Source: CAVSJR01 sp963728285 (lineage in GTDB: Bacteria > Actinomycetota > UBA4738 > HRBIN12). From it: a DNA stretch of 64,000 nucleotides. Where the stretch lies: positions 339,891 through 403,890 of the forward strand of contig CAVSJR010000002.1 of the NCBI GenBank assembly GCA_963728285.1, given 5' to 3'. Position numbers and translations under genes: made by a program. Every line of letters starts with the position of its first letter. The stretch's first letter is position 1. Positions 54,873-64,000 of the stretch are shown here, piece after piece. The notes beneath the pieces are model-generated. The model was not told the origin of the DNA. It worked only from the letters and a program-made list of their open reading frames with translations, and did no database searches.

Positions 54873-55474
54873 GACCGCCGGTCGCCCTCACAGAGGGTAA
54901 AGCCCTCCTCGCCGAACACGATCCGCGGACACAGCGCGTCGTTGAAGCCCACCAGCTTGAATGCGCCGCCGAACCGGTCGCCCCGGCGAACGTTCGTCAC
55001 GGGATCACCGTCGAGCTCGAGATCGACGGATGGCCGAGGATGGCGGCCGAGGACCCTCAGGAGCACGATCACGTGGGCGCCCACCCGGCGGCATTCGCTC
55101 GGCCTCGCGTCCCCGCAATCGGGCGGCGGCGTGGGCGGGCTGGTGGACGTCGGGGGCGGCGTGATCGAGCCCGTGCCCGTCGGCTCCGGCGAGATCGCAT
55201 CGGGCGGTTGGTCATCGAGTGGCGGCTCCGTGGAAGGAGTCGGCGTCTGAAGCGCCGGCGGGGGCGAGAACGGATCGCGGTCCGAGAGCACGCGAGCAGG
55301 CATCGTCGACGGCGCACTCGAGCCGGGTCCCGGCGCGCGACCCGCGAGCGGCTGGCGCGCGACCTCGTCGCCCCGAAGGAGGCCGAGGGCCGCCACGATC
55401 ACGACCATCCCGGCGACGACGGCTCCCACGATCGCCAGCATCCGCCGGTCTCGACTCGACAACCTCAATGCCAT
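54869..55474 (-). CDS. Single-pass membrane protein with RDPF motif, unknown function
   Basis: 201 residues. N-in basic start, one hydrophobic helix (MLAIVGAVVAGMVVIVAALG, 12-31), an extracytoplasmic Pro/Thr/Ser-rich linker (about 75-118) and a small C-terminal domain with two Cys pairs (PPPDCGDARPSECRR; DALCPRIVFGEEGFTLCEGD). 'SDRDPFSPPP' near 65 is like the RDPF motif of GspC/PilP/MshK-type inner-membrane pilus proteins. The C-terminal sequence (VDLELDGDPVTNVRRGDRFG) would fit a small beta-domain such as the HR domain. No pilus gene is beside it. Annotated as unknown. Confidence 0.6.
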   Translation of the reverse strand: MALRLSSRDRRMLAIVGAVVAGMVVIVAALGLLRGDEVARQPLAGRAPGPGSSAPSTMPARVLSDRDPFSPPPALQTPTPSTEPPLDDQPPDAISPEPTGTGSITPPPTSTSPPTPPPDCGDARPSECRRVGAHVIVLLRVLGRHPRPSVDLELDGDPVTNVRRGDRFGGAFKLVGFNDALCPRIVFGEEGFTLCEGDRRS

Positions 55475-55656
55475 CTCCCGCCGTCGTGAGGACGATCACG
55501 GTCTCGGCCGCACTCCTTGGACGCGTCGAGGCGCCGGCGGGTTCCCGCTCCGCGCATCGCGTGCGATCGGGTCGGCCCGCAGGGCCGTCGCACCTGCTCG
55601 GGAAACGGCCCGGCTAGGATGGTCCGTCCGACGTCCGGCCCGGAGGGGAGCGAAGG

Positions 55657-57094
55657 GTGAGCGAGATACCGGTGGACGGCTGGTCGATGCCGCCCAAACT
55701 CGCCGTCGTCGTTCCTCCCGAACGCGAGCCGGGATGGGCAGACGCGGCCCTGTGGTGCGTGCTGCTGGAGGCGTGGGGATTTCCGGCCGACCGGGTCGCC
55801 ATGGGAGCGCCGATTCCGCCCGGCGTGACGACCCTCGTCGTCCCCGGGGCCGTCGGCGAGCCGCCCGCGACCGGGCCGACCACCACGGTGCTGGTCGCAG
55901 GGTCCTCCGGAGGTGATTCCTCGCCGGGGAGCGACGACGTCGTGGCGTTCGGGCCGTCGGCGGAGGACCTGGTTCGGGCAGACGCCGAGGACGTCGCCGA
56001 CGCCGCGGAACGCGCCCTCGAGCGGGCCGCCCCGCTGGGGCTCGTCGGTTTGTGGCGCTGGCCGGGCGGCGCGGCGTGCGCGCTCGTCGTCGACGGCGAC
56101 GTCGACCACCCCAGCGGCGTCGATCCCGAGTGCTCTCGCTACGTGGCCCCGGCGATCGAGACGGCGGTCCGCGCGGGCTTCGATGCCTACGGCATCTTCG
56201 TCGCAGGCGCGAACGTCGAGGCCGAACCGGCATCCTTCCCGATCGGGGCGGCCGGCTACTACAACCACTCCTACGGCCACCCGTACTCCCACTGGGACCC
56301 ACGGCCGTGGGAGGCGCTCGACGACGGCGAGATCGCCGACGAGATCCGACGCTGCGCCGATGCGCTGCGCCGGATCCTGGGACGGAGCGACGAGGGGATC
56401 TTCCGGCTGCCCCATTTCCAGCTCGAGGCGGCGGGCGCACCTACGCCGTGCTCGACGAGCTCGGGTATCACGCCGACTCCTCCATCGGCGCGAACGCATC
56501 GATCACCGGCGGCCTCCCCTTCCATCCGGCCCTGCGGCCGTGGAGCGACCATGCCGCCGACGCGGCGTACGCGAGGAGCCATCCCGATCCCCTTGCGCGG
56601 CATGCACTCCTGCAGCTGCCGATCAGCCACGGATCCCACGGATCCCGCGTTTCGCCACGGGTGTTGCTCGTACAACACCCTCGAGCGAGGGCGTCCGCGC
56701 CCGGACCGCCGATCCGTCGGACTACGAGCGAGTCCTCGACGAGGTACTCGCTCGCTCGCTGGCAAGGCGTGGGCTGGCGCATCTCTTCATCGATCCCCCC
56801 GATGCCGGCTACGGCCGGCTGCCGGGCGACGGCGTCGACTACGCCGGGGCGGTCGAACGGTGGATGGGGCGCGCGGCCGCGATGGACGACGTCGCGATCC
56901 TCACCACCTCGCGGCTCGCGCGATGGTGGCTGGACCGCGAGGCGGCGATCGGTCGGATGCAAGCGCGCGTCGATCACGGACGGCTCGTCGTGGAGGTCGG
57001 CGACCCGCCGCCGGGGACATCGATCGCGATCCTCGCGCCCCGGAGCGCCGGCGGGGCGTGGACGCGCGTGCCGGCCTCGGCGGTGGCCGCATGA
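55657..57094 (+). CDS. Polysaccharide-deacetylase-like protein, frameshifted
   Basis: About 478 residues from GTG 55657. The first 125 residues (VVVPPEREPGWADAALWCVL etc.) are not recognised. Then comes a NodB-like domain with ACALVVDGDVDHPSG (DxD, in place of DD), a YYNHSYGHPYSHWDPRPWEA stretch with HSxxH-like ligands, and EGIFRLPHFQLEAAG. Frames change near 56440 (to TYAVLDELGYHADSSIGANA) and near 56670 (to YERVLDEVLARSLARRGLAH). No signal. The stop overlaps the next ATG (ATGA), so it acts with the GH-A enzyme. Substrate unknown. Confidence 0.7.
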
Positions 57095-59191
57095 GTCCGG
57101 GCCACGCGGATCGCGATGCCTCACCGCGGGAGCCGGGCGCGAGCGATGTCGTGCGGTCCGGACGGCATTACCTTCGCCGAGGCGGCCGTTCCGTCCTGCC
57201 GGTCGGGGCGCACGTCGTGCCCGTCGAGGGCCCGGACTGGCCGTGGCGCGTCGGTGCCGAGGCGTTCGATCGCGCGTTCCGCGCCATGGCCGCGGTCGGT
57301 CTCGACGCCGTCCGGATCGACCTCCTCTGGTCGGCGATCGAGCCGGAGGCCGGGCGCTACGACGAGGATCACCTCCGGGTGCTCGATGACGTGCTCGAGG
57401 CGGCGCGCAGAAACGGCCTCTTGCTGCACCCGACCTTGTTCATCGGCGGCGAGGTCGGCGACGCCTACTGGGACGTTCCGTGGCGGGACGGCCGGCAGCC
57501 ACACGCCGACGCGGAGATGCGGCGCCTTCAGGCCCGACACGCGGCGGAGCTCGGACGGCGATGGCGGGGCGACCCGGCGATCCTCGCGTGGGATCTGACC
57601 GACGAGCCCCCCTTCTGGCTCTTCCGCGAGACCTCGGACGAGGACGCGCGCGCGTGGACGGCGGCGCTCGTGGAGGCCCTTCACAGCGAGGACCCGGAGC
57701 ACCTCATCACGATCGGGACGTCGGGCCAGGAGGTCGGATGGGAAGCCTTCCGGGCCGACGTCGTCGCGCCGGCCCTGGACTTCGCGTGTGTGCACCCGTA
57801 TCCCATCTACCAGGAGGAGATCTACCCCGATCGGCTGCTCGCGCCCCGGATGACGCACGCCGCCGCCTTCGAGACGGCGCTCGCCGCGGGCGCCGGACGC
57901 CCAGTGATGGTGCACGAATACGGCGCGTCCTCCACGCAGTTCGATCCGGAAGCGATCGCCGCCTACGACCGGCTCCTGGCGTGGTCGAGCCTCGGGCGCG
58001 GCGCGATCGGCTACTTCGCCTGGTGCTGGACGGACGCCGAGCCGGCTGCGTACGGGCGCGCCCCGTACGTCCGCCAGCCGCACGAGACGCAGTTCGGCGT
58101 GACCGACTGGCGCGGGGGCCTGCGGCCGCGGGGCCGGGTCCTGTCGAGCCTGGCCTCGACGGTTCGACGGCTCGACCTCGACGCCCACGCCGCCAACGGC
58201 CCGAAGCCGGAGCCGGCGGCGATCGTCGTGCCCCACGAGTACGCGCGGCCCGTACGACGAGGCGTCCTACGGGCTGGACGCCGCGCCGGCCGGGCTCTAC
58301 CGTCCCGCGGAGCGCGCATGGAACCCGAAGCGCGACGCGACCCCACTCGTTCGCTCGTGGCTGAACGCGTTCGTGCTCGCCGCGCGGGCCGACATCCCGG
58401 TGCGGTTCCCGCGCGAGGAGATCGACGCGCCGTGGCCGGACGCGCGCCTGCTGCTGCTGCCGGCTCCCCTGGCCTCCACCACCACCTCCCTGTGGCACGT
58501 CCGCACGACCTTCTGGGACGGCGCCGAGGCCTTCTTCTCCCGGGCGGGCGTGCTCTACATCTCCTGCTCGGCGGACGTCGCGATTCCGGCGATGGAGCGG
58601 ATCGTTGGATGCCGGCTCGTCGATCGGGCGCCGGCCGCGCCCTCGCCCGTCCTGCGCTTCGTGGCCCCATGGGGGCCGTTCGGCCGCGGTGACGAGCTGG
58701 CGCTTCCGCCGTGGGACGGCGACCTCCAGACCCGCGGCGTTCGCCTGGACCCCGGGGGAGCCGACGTGATCGCGGTGGACGCCGACGGGGAGCCGTCGCT
58801 GCTCGTCGCGCGAATCGGGGCGGGCCGCGCCGTCACGTGCGCCTACCCGGTCGAGCTCCTGCTCGCCTCGACCCCCGACGCCCACGGTCCGCGCGATCGC
58901 AGCTGGGGGCTGTACGCGGGCCTCGCCCGGCTCGCGGGCATCCAGCCCGTCGCGGAGCATCCGGACGTGACGACCGGCACGCTCCTGGGCGAACGCGGAG
59001 GCACGATCGCCGTGACCAACCATGGCCCGGACGCCGTCGACGCCGAGATCGCCATCCCCGAGGGGGCCTCGGCCGTCCATCGCGTGGACGACGACGGTCG
59101 CATGACCGAGCTCGACGCCACCGCCGGAGCCGCCGGCATGAGGCTGGAGGGCTACGGAAGCGCGCTCCTCACGTGGAGATCGCCGGGCTGA
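57091..59191 (+). CDS. Clan GH-A glycoside hydrolase (GH5/GH42-like), frameshifted
   Basis: About 700 residues. TIM barrel at 35-340: RHYLRRGGRSVLPVGAHVVP, VGLDAVRIDLLWSAIEPEAG, acid/base Glu in AILAWDLTDEPPFWLF, ACVHPYPIYQEEIYPDR and nucleophile Glu in PVMVHEYGASSTQFDPE. After a frameshift near 58250, the protein runs on with SYGLDAAPAGLYRPAERAWN-like sequence, a glutamine-amidotransferase-like flavodoxin fold of the type behind GH42/GH-A barrels (DIPVRFPREEIDAP; RAGVLYISCSAD), then a small beta domain. No signal peptide. Convergent with the MalG gene by 4 bp. Exact family and sugar unknown. Confidence 0.78.
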
Positions 59192-59195
59192 CGCC

Positions 59196-60114
59196 TCATC
59201 CCTTCACCGCGCCGGCCGTGAGGCCCTCGATGAACCGGCGCTGCAGGACGAGGAACACGAGGATCAACGGCGCCGCGATCAACGTCGTCCCCGCCATCGT
59301 GTTGCCCCAGTTGATGGTGTTCCTCACCTGGAGCGCGGCGAGCCACAGCGGCAGCGTCTTGTGCGCGTCGTCGCTGATGACGATCAGCGGCCACAGGAAG
59401 TCGTTCCAGGCCCCGAGGAACGTGAAGATCGCCAGCGTCGCCATCCCCGGCGCGGCCACGGGGAAGACGATCGAGCGGACGATCCGGAACTCCGAGGCAC
59501 CGTCGACTCGAGCCGATTCCAGCACCTCGTCGGGGATCGACTGGAGGAACTGCCGCATGAGGAAGATCCCGAACACCTGGATCATGCCGGGGAGGATGAG
59601 CGCCGAATAGGTGTCCACGCCGAGATGCGGGTTCACGTCGTGCAGCGAGACCATGATGCGAAAGAGCGGGATGAGGTTCACCTGGAACGGCACCATGAGC
59701 GTGATCAGCAGCAGGAAGAACAGCACGTTCCTGCCGGGGAACCGCAGCTTGGCGAACGCGTACGCGGCGGCGGTGTCGAAGATGACGTTCAGCGCCACGA
59801 TCGCTCCCGTGACGACGACGCTGTTCATGAAGAAGCGGTAGGAACGAGAGGTTCTCGAACACGTAGCGGAAGTTCTCGAGCGTCCAGGGGCTCGGGATCC
59901 ACTTGGGCGGGGAGGCGAACACGTCCGCCGCCGGCTTGAACGACGTGGCCAGCATCCAATAGAACGGCCCGAGCATCACGAGCGACGTCAGGATCAGCAC
60001 GACGTAGACGAGGATCTGGTTCAGGGGTCGGCGCGGGCGCTGCCGCGCGCTCGCGAGGAGTCGATCGGCGGCAGTCGCCGCCGGCCGAACGCCCGGCTCG
60101 GCACGCAGGGTCAT
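59196..60114 (-). CDS. Sugar ABC permease, MalG type, frameshifted
   Basis: About 305 residues. LVYVVLILTSLVMLGPFYWM is the first helix, then FKPAADVFASPPKWIPSPWT, a frameshift near 59840, and MNSVVVTGAIVALNVIFDTA. EAA loop EVLESARVDGASEFRIVRSI; the C-terminal end FIEGLTAGAVKG is the family's signature tail. ATG 60114 overlaps the MalF stop (ATGA). Inner half of the channel of a CUT1-class importer for oligosaccharides. Confidence 0.87.
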
Positions 60115-61023
60115 GACCGCTCCTCGAACACGCGGATCTGGATGTAGGAGAGCGTGGCCAGGATCGCGAGGAGGACGTAGGCCACCGCGGATGCCTCCCC
60201 GAGCTCGAGCGACTGGAATCGGTCGAAGAGGTCGAACACCACGGTTCGCGTCGAGTTGATCGGCTCGCCTTGCGTCATGACGTAGACCTGATCGAAGACC
60301 TGGAAGCTCCCGATGATCCCGATGATGTAGACGAACATGATCGTCGGACGCAGGGCAGGGAGCGTGACATTTCGCAGCCGCTGCCATGCGCTCGCCCCGT
60401 CGACGGCGGCGGCGTCGTAGTAGTCGCGGGGGATCGCCTGCAGCGCGGCCAGGAACACCACCGTTTCGAACCCGAAGCCCTGCCAGATGCTGGTCACCGT
60501 GACCGCGGGGAGCGCGGTCGTCGTGTTCGTCAGCCACGCGTGGCCCGGCAGCCCGAAGAACTCGAGGAACTGGTTCACGATGCCCTGGCTGTTGAGCAGG
60601 ATCTTCCAGATCGTCGCGACGACCACCAGCGAGGTCATGACCGGAAGGAAGTACGCGGTTCGGAAGAAGCTGCGGAACCTCACGTCGCCGTTCAGCAGGA
60701 GCGCGGACGCGAGGCCCAGGGCCGGCCCGATGCTCATGCCCATGACGACGAACAGCACCGTGTTCCAGAGGGATTTCAGAAACAACGGATCCTGGAACAG
60801 CGACGTGTAGTTCGCGAGGCCGATCCATTTCGGCGCGACGAGCCCGTTGAACTCGGTGAAGCTCCAGTACCCGGAGAAGGCCATCGGGATATAGAGGAAG
60901 GCGAGGGTCGCGAGGATCGCGGGGGCGATCAGCACGTACGCGGGCAGATACCGCCGGAACCGCCCCCGGCGCCGGCCACGAGGCCGAAGCCGGGGGCGCT
61001 CGATCGTGGTCGTCGCGATGGCG
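60111..61023 (-). CDS. Sugar ABC permease, MalF type
   Basis: About 280-300 residues. The core LIAPAILATLAFLYIPMAFS starts near 60932, with a basic stretch (RRRGRFRRYLPAY) before it that belongs to the protein. No ATG/GTG is found upstream of GTG 60935 in frame, so the real start is uncertain (indel, or a rare start shortly after the MalE stop). EAA loop DAAAVDGASAWQRLRNVTLP; about six helices. Forms the channel with MalG. Confidence 0.85.
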
Positions 61024-62335
61024 CTACCCCTGGAGCTCGGCGTTCGCCTGTTCTGCCCCCTGCGCGAGCGCCTCCTGGGCGGTCTGCTTGTCGAGCATCA
61101 CGCTCTGCACCATGTTGCCGATATCGGTGTCGATCGGGTTCCACTGCTTCACGTACGGGAAGTGGGTCGCCGTGGCCATCGCCTCTTGAAAGACGGGGAA
61201 CGGCGCCTGGCCTCCGAAGTAGGGGTCGGGCTTGGTCAACTTCGAGCTCTGAAGCGCCTCGGCCGTGGCCGGAGCGGCGCCCGCGAGCTTGAACAGGAGC
61301 AGCTGCTGGGGGGTCTGCAACATGTACTGGGCGAAGAGCCACGCCTCCTGCGGATGCTCGGCGTTCACGGGGATGCCGAGGCCCGTGCCTCCGAGGTAGC
61401 TTCCGGGCTCCTGCGAGAAGGGAGCTGGGGCAACCGCCCAGTCACCCTTCTGCTCGGGCGCGCCGTCCTTCATGAGCCCCATCCAGTACGGGCCGTCTTG
61501 GAACATGCCGAGCCGCTCGTCCTTGATGCCGGCCATCGGGTCGCCCTCGTCCGTGCCCCAGTAGATGCCGGATCCGTCGTCGAGGAAGCTCTTGTAGTAC
61601 TCCATGGCGCCGATGCCCGCCTCGTCGTTGAACGCGGCCGCCGTGTTGTCCTCGTTCAGGATGGACCCGCCGTTCTGGAACAGGAATTGGCACCAGTGGA
61701 AGCAGTCGTTGCCGTAGACCTCGAAGCAGAACTTGTCGCACTTCCCGTCGCCGTCGGTGTCCTCGGCGAGCTTGGCGGCGGCTGCCTTCATCTCATCCCA
61801 CGTCGTCGGGACCTCGATGTTCTTCTGGGCGAACTGGTCGGCCCGGTAGTACAGCGCATAGACGTCGAAGTCGAACATGGCGACGACGATGTCGCTCTCG
61901 AACGTCATGGCCTCGAGGGCACCGGCGCTGTACGTCTGATCGATGGGCTTTCCGTTGACCTGCCCGCCCGCGAGCTCAGAGATGTTGGCGAAGAGCCCGT
62001 TCGACGCGAACGTCGGGATCCATGTCATGTCGACCGTCGCCAGATCGGGCGGCGCGCCGCCGGAGACGGCGACCTGAAACTTGTCCTGGAGCGCCTCGTA
62101 GCCGATGGCCTGGTGGTCCACCGTGATCCAGGGGTACTGATCCTGGAAGGTGTTGATCACCTCATCCGAGAACGGTGTGGCGGTTCCGTAGTAGTCCCAC
62201 ACGGTGATCGTCACCGGTCTGATGCGAGCCTCCGGTGCCCGAGGACGTCGACGTCGAATCGTCGCCGCTCGTGCACGACCCTCCGACGAGTGCTACCAAC
62301 GCGATCGCGATCATCGCTGCGCGGGCTCGGTCCAT
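61024..62335 (-). CDS. Sugar ABC substrate-binding lipoprotein (MalE/CUT1), frameshifted
   Basis: About 436 residues. Lipoprotein signal MIAIALVALVGGSC, then a Ser/Thr/Gly linker, a frameshift near 62215, and VTITVWDYYGTATPFSDEVI. Solute-binding family 1 blocks: PDLATVDMTWIPTFASNGLF, YALYYRADQFAQKNIEVPTT and LGIPVNAEHPQEAWLFAQYM. A calcium-loop-like DTDGDGKCDKFCF with a Cys pair is unusual in this family. GAGGGGCG ribosome site before ATG 62335. Lies 139 bp behind the ROK gene; binds an oligosaccharide outside the membrane. Confidence 0.88.
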
Positions 62336-62474
62336 TGCCACGCCCCTCCCTCTCCGGCCGCCGGCCGGTCCATCGCGCCGATGTGCGTTCCGTAGCTGTT
62401 TCAAAATCCTAGCCCCTTCATCCTGCGTGCGCTGGTGCCGCACGCTCCGGTTCCATCGCGTCTCACATCGCAAC

Positions 62475-63692
62475 TCACATCGCGACTCCTCCCGCATCTC
62501 CACGCCGAAACAATCGTTCCTGGGCGGCCCGGAGCGCCGTCGCGACCGCACCTCGAAGCTCCGCTTCCTCGCCCAGCGAGGACACCTCGATCCGCGGATG
62601 AAACGGCAAGATCCCGCGGAGCTCACGCTCGACGGGTTCGAGCAAGAGATCGCCGTTGCGGCCGATCCCCCCTCCGAGGACCACGAGCTCCGGATCGACG
62701 ACCGGCACGACCGAGGCGATCGCGACGGCGATCCGCTCGGCCTCGATCCGCACGACCCGCTCGGCAGCGGGATCGCCTCGCCGTGCCGCCGCGAAGATCC
62801 GCTCCGGCGTGAGGGGCGGCTTCACTCCCGAGCGCCGTGCCTCCTCCCTCACGGCCGCGGCCCCCGCGGCGCTCTCGAGGGCTCCGCGACGGCGGCTCGA
62901 GGACGTTCGGATGTCACCGGCGGCCACGGGGACGTAGCCGATCTCGCCGGCCGCGCCCGAGGCGCCTCGAAACAGCTCACCGTTCAGGACGAGGCCCGCC
63001 CCGACGCCCGTGCCAACATGAAGGAAGATGAAGTTCGCCACGCCCTTGCCGATGCCGTGCCACTGCTCACCGACGGTCGCGAGGTTGACGTCATTCTCGA
63101 AGCCCACATTGGTGCCGAGCTCTTCTCGGACCGCCTCGACCAGGCCTCGTCTGCCCCATCCGGGGAGGTTGTGAGCCAGCTCTACCTGTCCGCGAGAAGG
63201 CTCGAAGACCCCCGGACTGCCGACCGTCGCGAACGTCACCTGCCGCCATCGGATGCCGGCGTCCGCCGCGAGCTGATGCGCGAGATCGCCGATCTGCCGG
63301 ATCAGGGTCGTCGCGCTCCTGGAACGCGCGCGCTCGTCTCTGCGAGCCACGATGTCACCGGTCACGTTCGCGATCGCCGCGCGCACCCAATGACGCCCCA
63401 CATCGATGCCGACGACCCACCCCGCCCGCGGATTCAGCTCGTAGAGCTGGGCGGTGGGCCCCTTCCCTCCAGAGGAGCGACCCGCCTCGCGGACGAGCCG
63501 GCTTCGGACGAGGGCGGCAAGCGCCTGCGAGACGGTGGGTTTGGACAGGCCGCTGTCACGCGCGATCTGCGCCCGAGAGACCGGCCCGACCTGTCGGATG
63601 AACTCGAGGACGGCCCGCTCGTTGATCGCCCGGAGCAAGCTCGGCGTCCCCGCAGCGAACTTCTGCTCGGCCCCCGTGGCTGCTCCCCCCAC
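62475..63692 (-). CDS. ROK-family transcriptional repressor (NagC/XylR type)
   Basis: 405 residues. Winged HTH at 18-75 (LLRAINERAVLEFIRQVGPV; LSKPTVSQALAALVRSRLVR), ROK sugar-kinase-like domain from 90: GWVVGIDVGRHWVRAAIANV, FLHVGTGVGAGLVLNGELFR, GAAGEIGYVPVAAG and VVLGGGIGRNGDLL. The zinc-binding CxCGxxGC of many ROK proteins is missing: the segment after EIGYVPV reads AAGDIRTSSSRRRGALESAA. GTG 63692. The operator in front (63699-63713) indicates autoregulation. Controls the MalEFG genes behind it and, through copy 2 of the operator, GH4 and the SIS operon. Confidence 0.92.
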   Translation of the reverse strand: MGGAATGAEQKFAAGTPSLLRAINERAVLEFIRQVGPVSRAQIARDSGLSKPTVSQALAALVRSRLVREAGRSSGGKGPTAQLYELNPRAGWVVGIDVGRHWVRAAIANVTGDIVARRDERARSRSATTLIRQIGDLAHQLAADAGIRWRQVTFATVGSPGVFEPSRGQVELAHNLPGWGRRGLVEAVREELGTNVGFENDVNLATVGEQWHGIGKGVANFIFLHVGTGVGAGLVLNGELFRGASGAAGEIGYVPVAAGDIRTSSSRRRGALESAAGAAAVREEARRSGVKPPLTPERIFAAARRGDPAAERVVRIEAERIAVAIASVVPVVDPELVVLGGGIGRNGDLLLEPVERELRGILPFHPRIEVSSLGEEAELRGAVATALRAAQERLFRRGDAGGVAM

Positions 63693-63698
63693 AGTGTG

Positions 63699-63713
63699 TA
63701 GGAAACTTTCCTA
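63699..63713. promoter_or_regulatory. ROK-repressor operator, copy 1
   Basis: Perfect 15-bp palindrome TAGGAAA-C-TTTCCTA, 7 bp upstream of the ROK start codon. The only near-identical copy found in the window is 48291-48305. Confidence 0.7.
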
Positions 63714-64000
63714 ACTAATCGGCCGGATGCTACTCCTGATCAGTCGGGGGGGCAAGGCACCGCAAGCTCGTGAATCTTGTCCCCAACTGGCTTCCTAGCT
63801 GCTGGATGTGGAAGAACGGATCTCGTTCGATGCCGTTGTCCAACCACCCCGCACAGTGGGCATCAACCTCGCAGGGTTCGCGGCGAGATCGCGCCGGCGT
63901 CCGCGAACATCGTGAACGCCTGAGCCGATTCGCGCGAAGAGGGGGCGGCCGCTTCGGGGCCGCCCCTTCGTTTCCACGGATGCGCCGAGGCGGCAGGTGC
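63714..64000. other. Terminal intergenic region
   Basis: 287 bp without a credible gene. It contains the ROK promoter side and the hairpin 63942-63966. No tRNA or repeat was seen. Confidence 0.5.
63942..63966 (+). terminator. Rho-independent-like hairpin
   Basis: GGGGCGGCC / GGCCGCCCC, 9-bp perfect stem with a 7-nt loop, followed by TTCGTTTCC on the plus strand. It would end a plus-strand transcript, but no plus-strand gene precedes it; on the minus strand it lacks a U tract. Confidence 0.5.

Noticed and set aside
55657..58692. A 1011-codon frame joining the deacetylase-like and GH-A proteins
   Set aside because: The middle part (56450-57100) is out of frame for the deacetylase family, and a stop/ATG overlap exists at 57091-57094 in the right frame.
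1..64000. Programmed ribosomal frameshifting as the cause of the many breaks
   Set aside because: No common slippery heptamer or pseudoknot accompanies them, and they affect unrelated genes in both directions.
1..64000. CRISPR array, prophage, transposon, tRNA or rRNA genes
   Set aside because: Reading both strands gave no regularly spaced repeats, no integrase/transposase motifs, no cloverleaf with CCA-type ends and no rRNA-like segments.

Overview
The window is a high-GC bacterial chromosome segment with actinobacterial character. It has dense codirectional operons joined by ATGA or GTGA stop/start overlaps, a Tad/Flp pilus locus with very short Flp pilins, a Tat-type lipoprotein, leaderless-looking promoters, and MerR, ArsR, LuxR and ROK regulators of actinobacterial style. 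No rRNA, tRNA, CRISPR array, transposase, integrase or prophage gene is visible, and no segment has clearly foreign composition. A deep-branching or uncultured actinomycete is the best guess; the species cannot be named. About 20 genes are interrupted by single-base frameshifts, often at G or C runs, with both halves conserved. This looks like sequence error in the assembly rather than decay, so such genes are annotated as one CDS spanning the break.

Layout. 1-9.0 kb (minus): an exopolysaccharide operon, read right to left: polyprenyl-phosphate sugar transferase, Alg14/Alg13-like pair, sulfotransferase, GT2, O-antigen polymerase, APH-like kinase, second sulfotransferase, flippase (cut by the window edge). 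It should make a sulfated polymer by a Wzx/Wzy-type route. 9.4-17.1 kb (minus): Tad pilus operon: two nearly identical Flp pilins, TadE, TadG-like, CpaB, CpaE/TadZ, CpaF/TadA, TadB, TadC. 17.5-21.2 kb: a polytopic membrane protein and three tandem LuxR-type response regulators with no kinase beside them. 21.4-26.2 kb (plus): YyaL-type thioredoxin-domain protein, ArsR/SRPBCC pair, MoaD-like/BNR-repeat pair, cyclophilin.

26.4-30.6 kb (plus) is a metabolic cassette: serine-glyoxylate aminotransferase, malyl-CoA lyase and both subunits of malate-CoA ligase, i.e. the malate to malyl-CoA to glyoxylate to glycine end of the serine cycle. TypA faces it. 32.7-35.8 kb: a spermidine/putrescine-type importer (PotD, PotB, PotC) without an ATPase. 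35.9-44.3 kb: secreted and envelope proteins: three tandem phosphodiester glycosidases, a PQQ-type sugar dehydrogenase, an M23 peptidase, an L,D-transpeptidase and a P1-family peptidase.

44.3-63.7 kb is a glycan and amino-sugar utilisation region. A minus operon (SIS protein, polysaccharide deacetylase, BadF/NagK-type kinase, MsmX/UgpC ATPase) diverges from a GH4 glycosidase plus GH38 alpha-mannosidase. Further right lie a deacetylase-like protein with a GH-A glycosidase, and a ROK regulator heading a MalE-MalF-MalG operon that has no ATPase. The same 15-bp palindrome stands before the ROK gene and in the GH4/SIS divergent region, so one ROK repressor probably controls both halves and the distant ATPase probably powers the importer. 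Between them lie a MerR regulator with a textbook 19-bp-spacer promoter, an M15 peptidase, a GNAT acetyltransferase and two unknown proteins.
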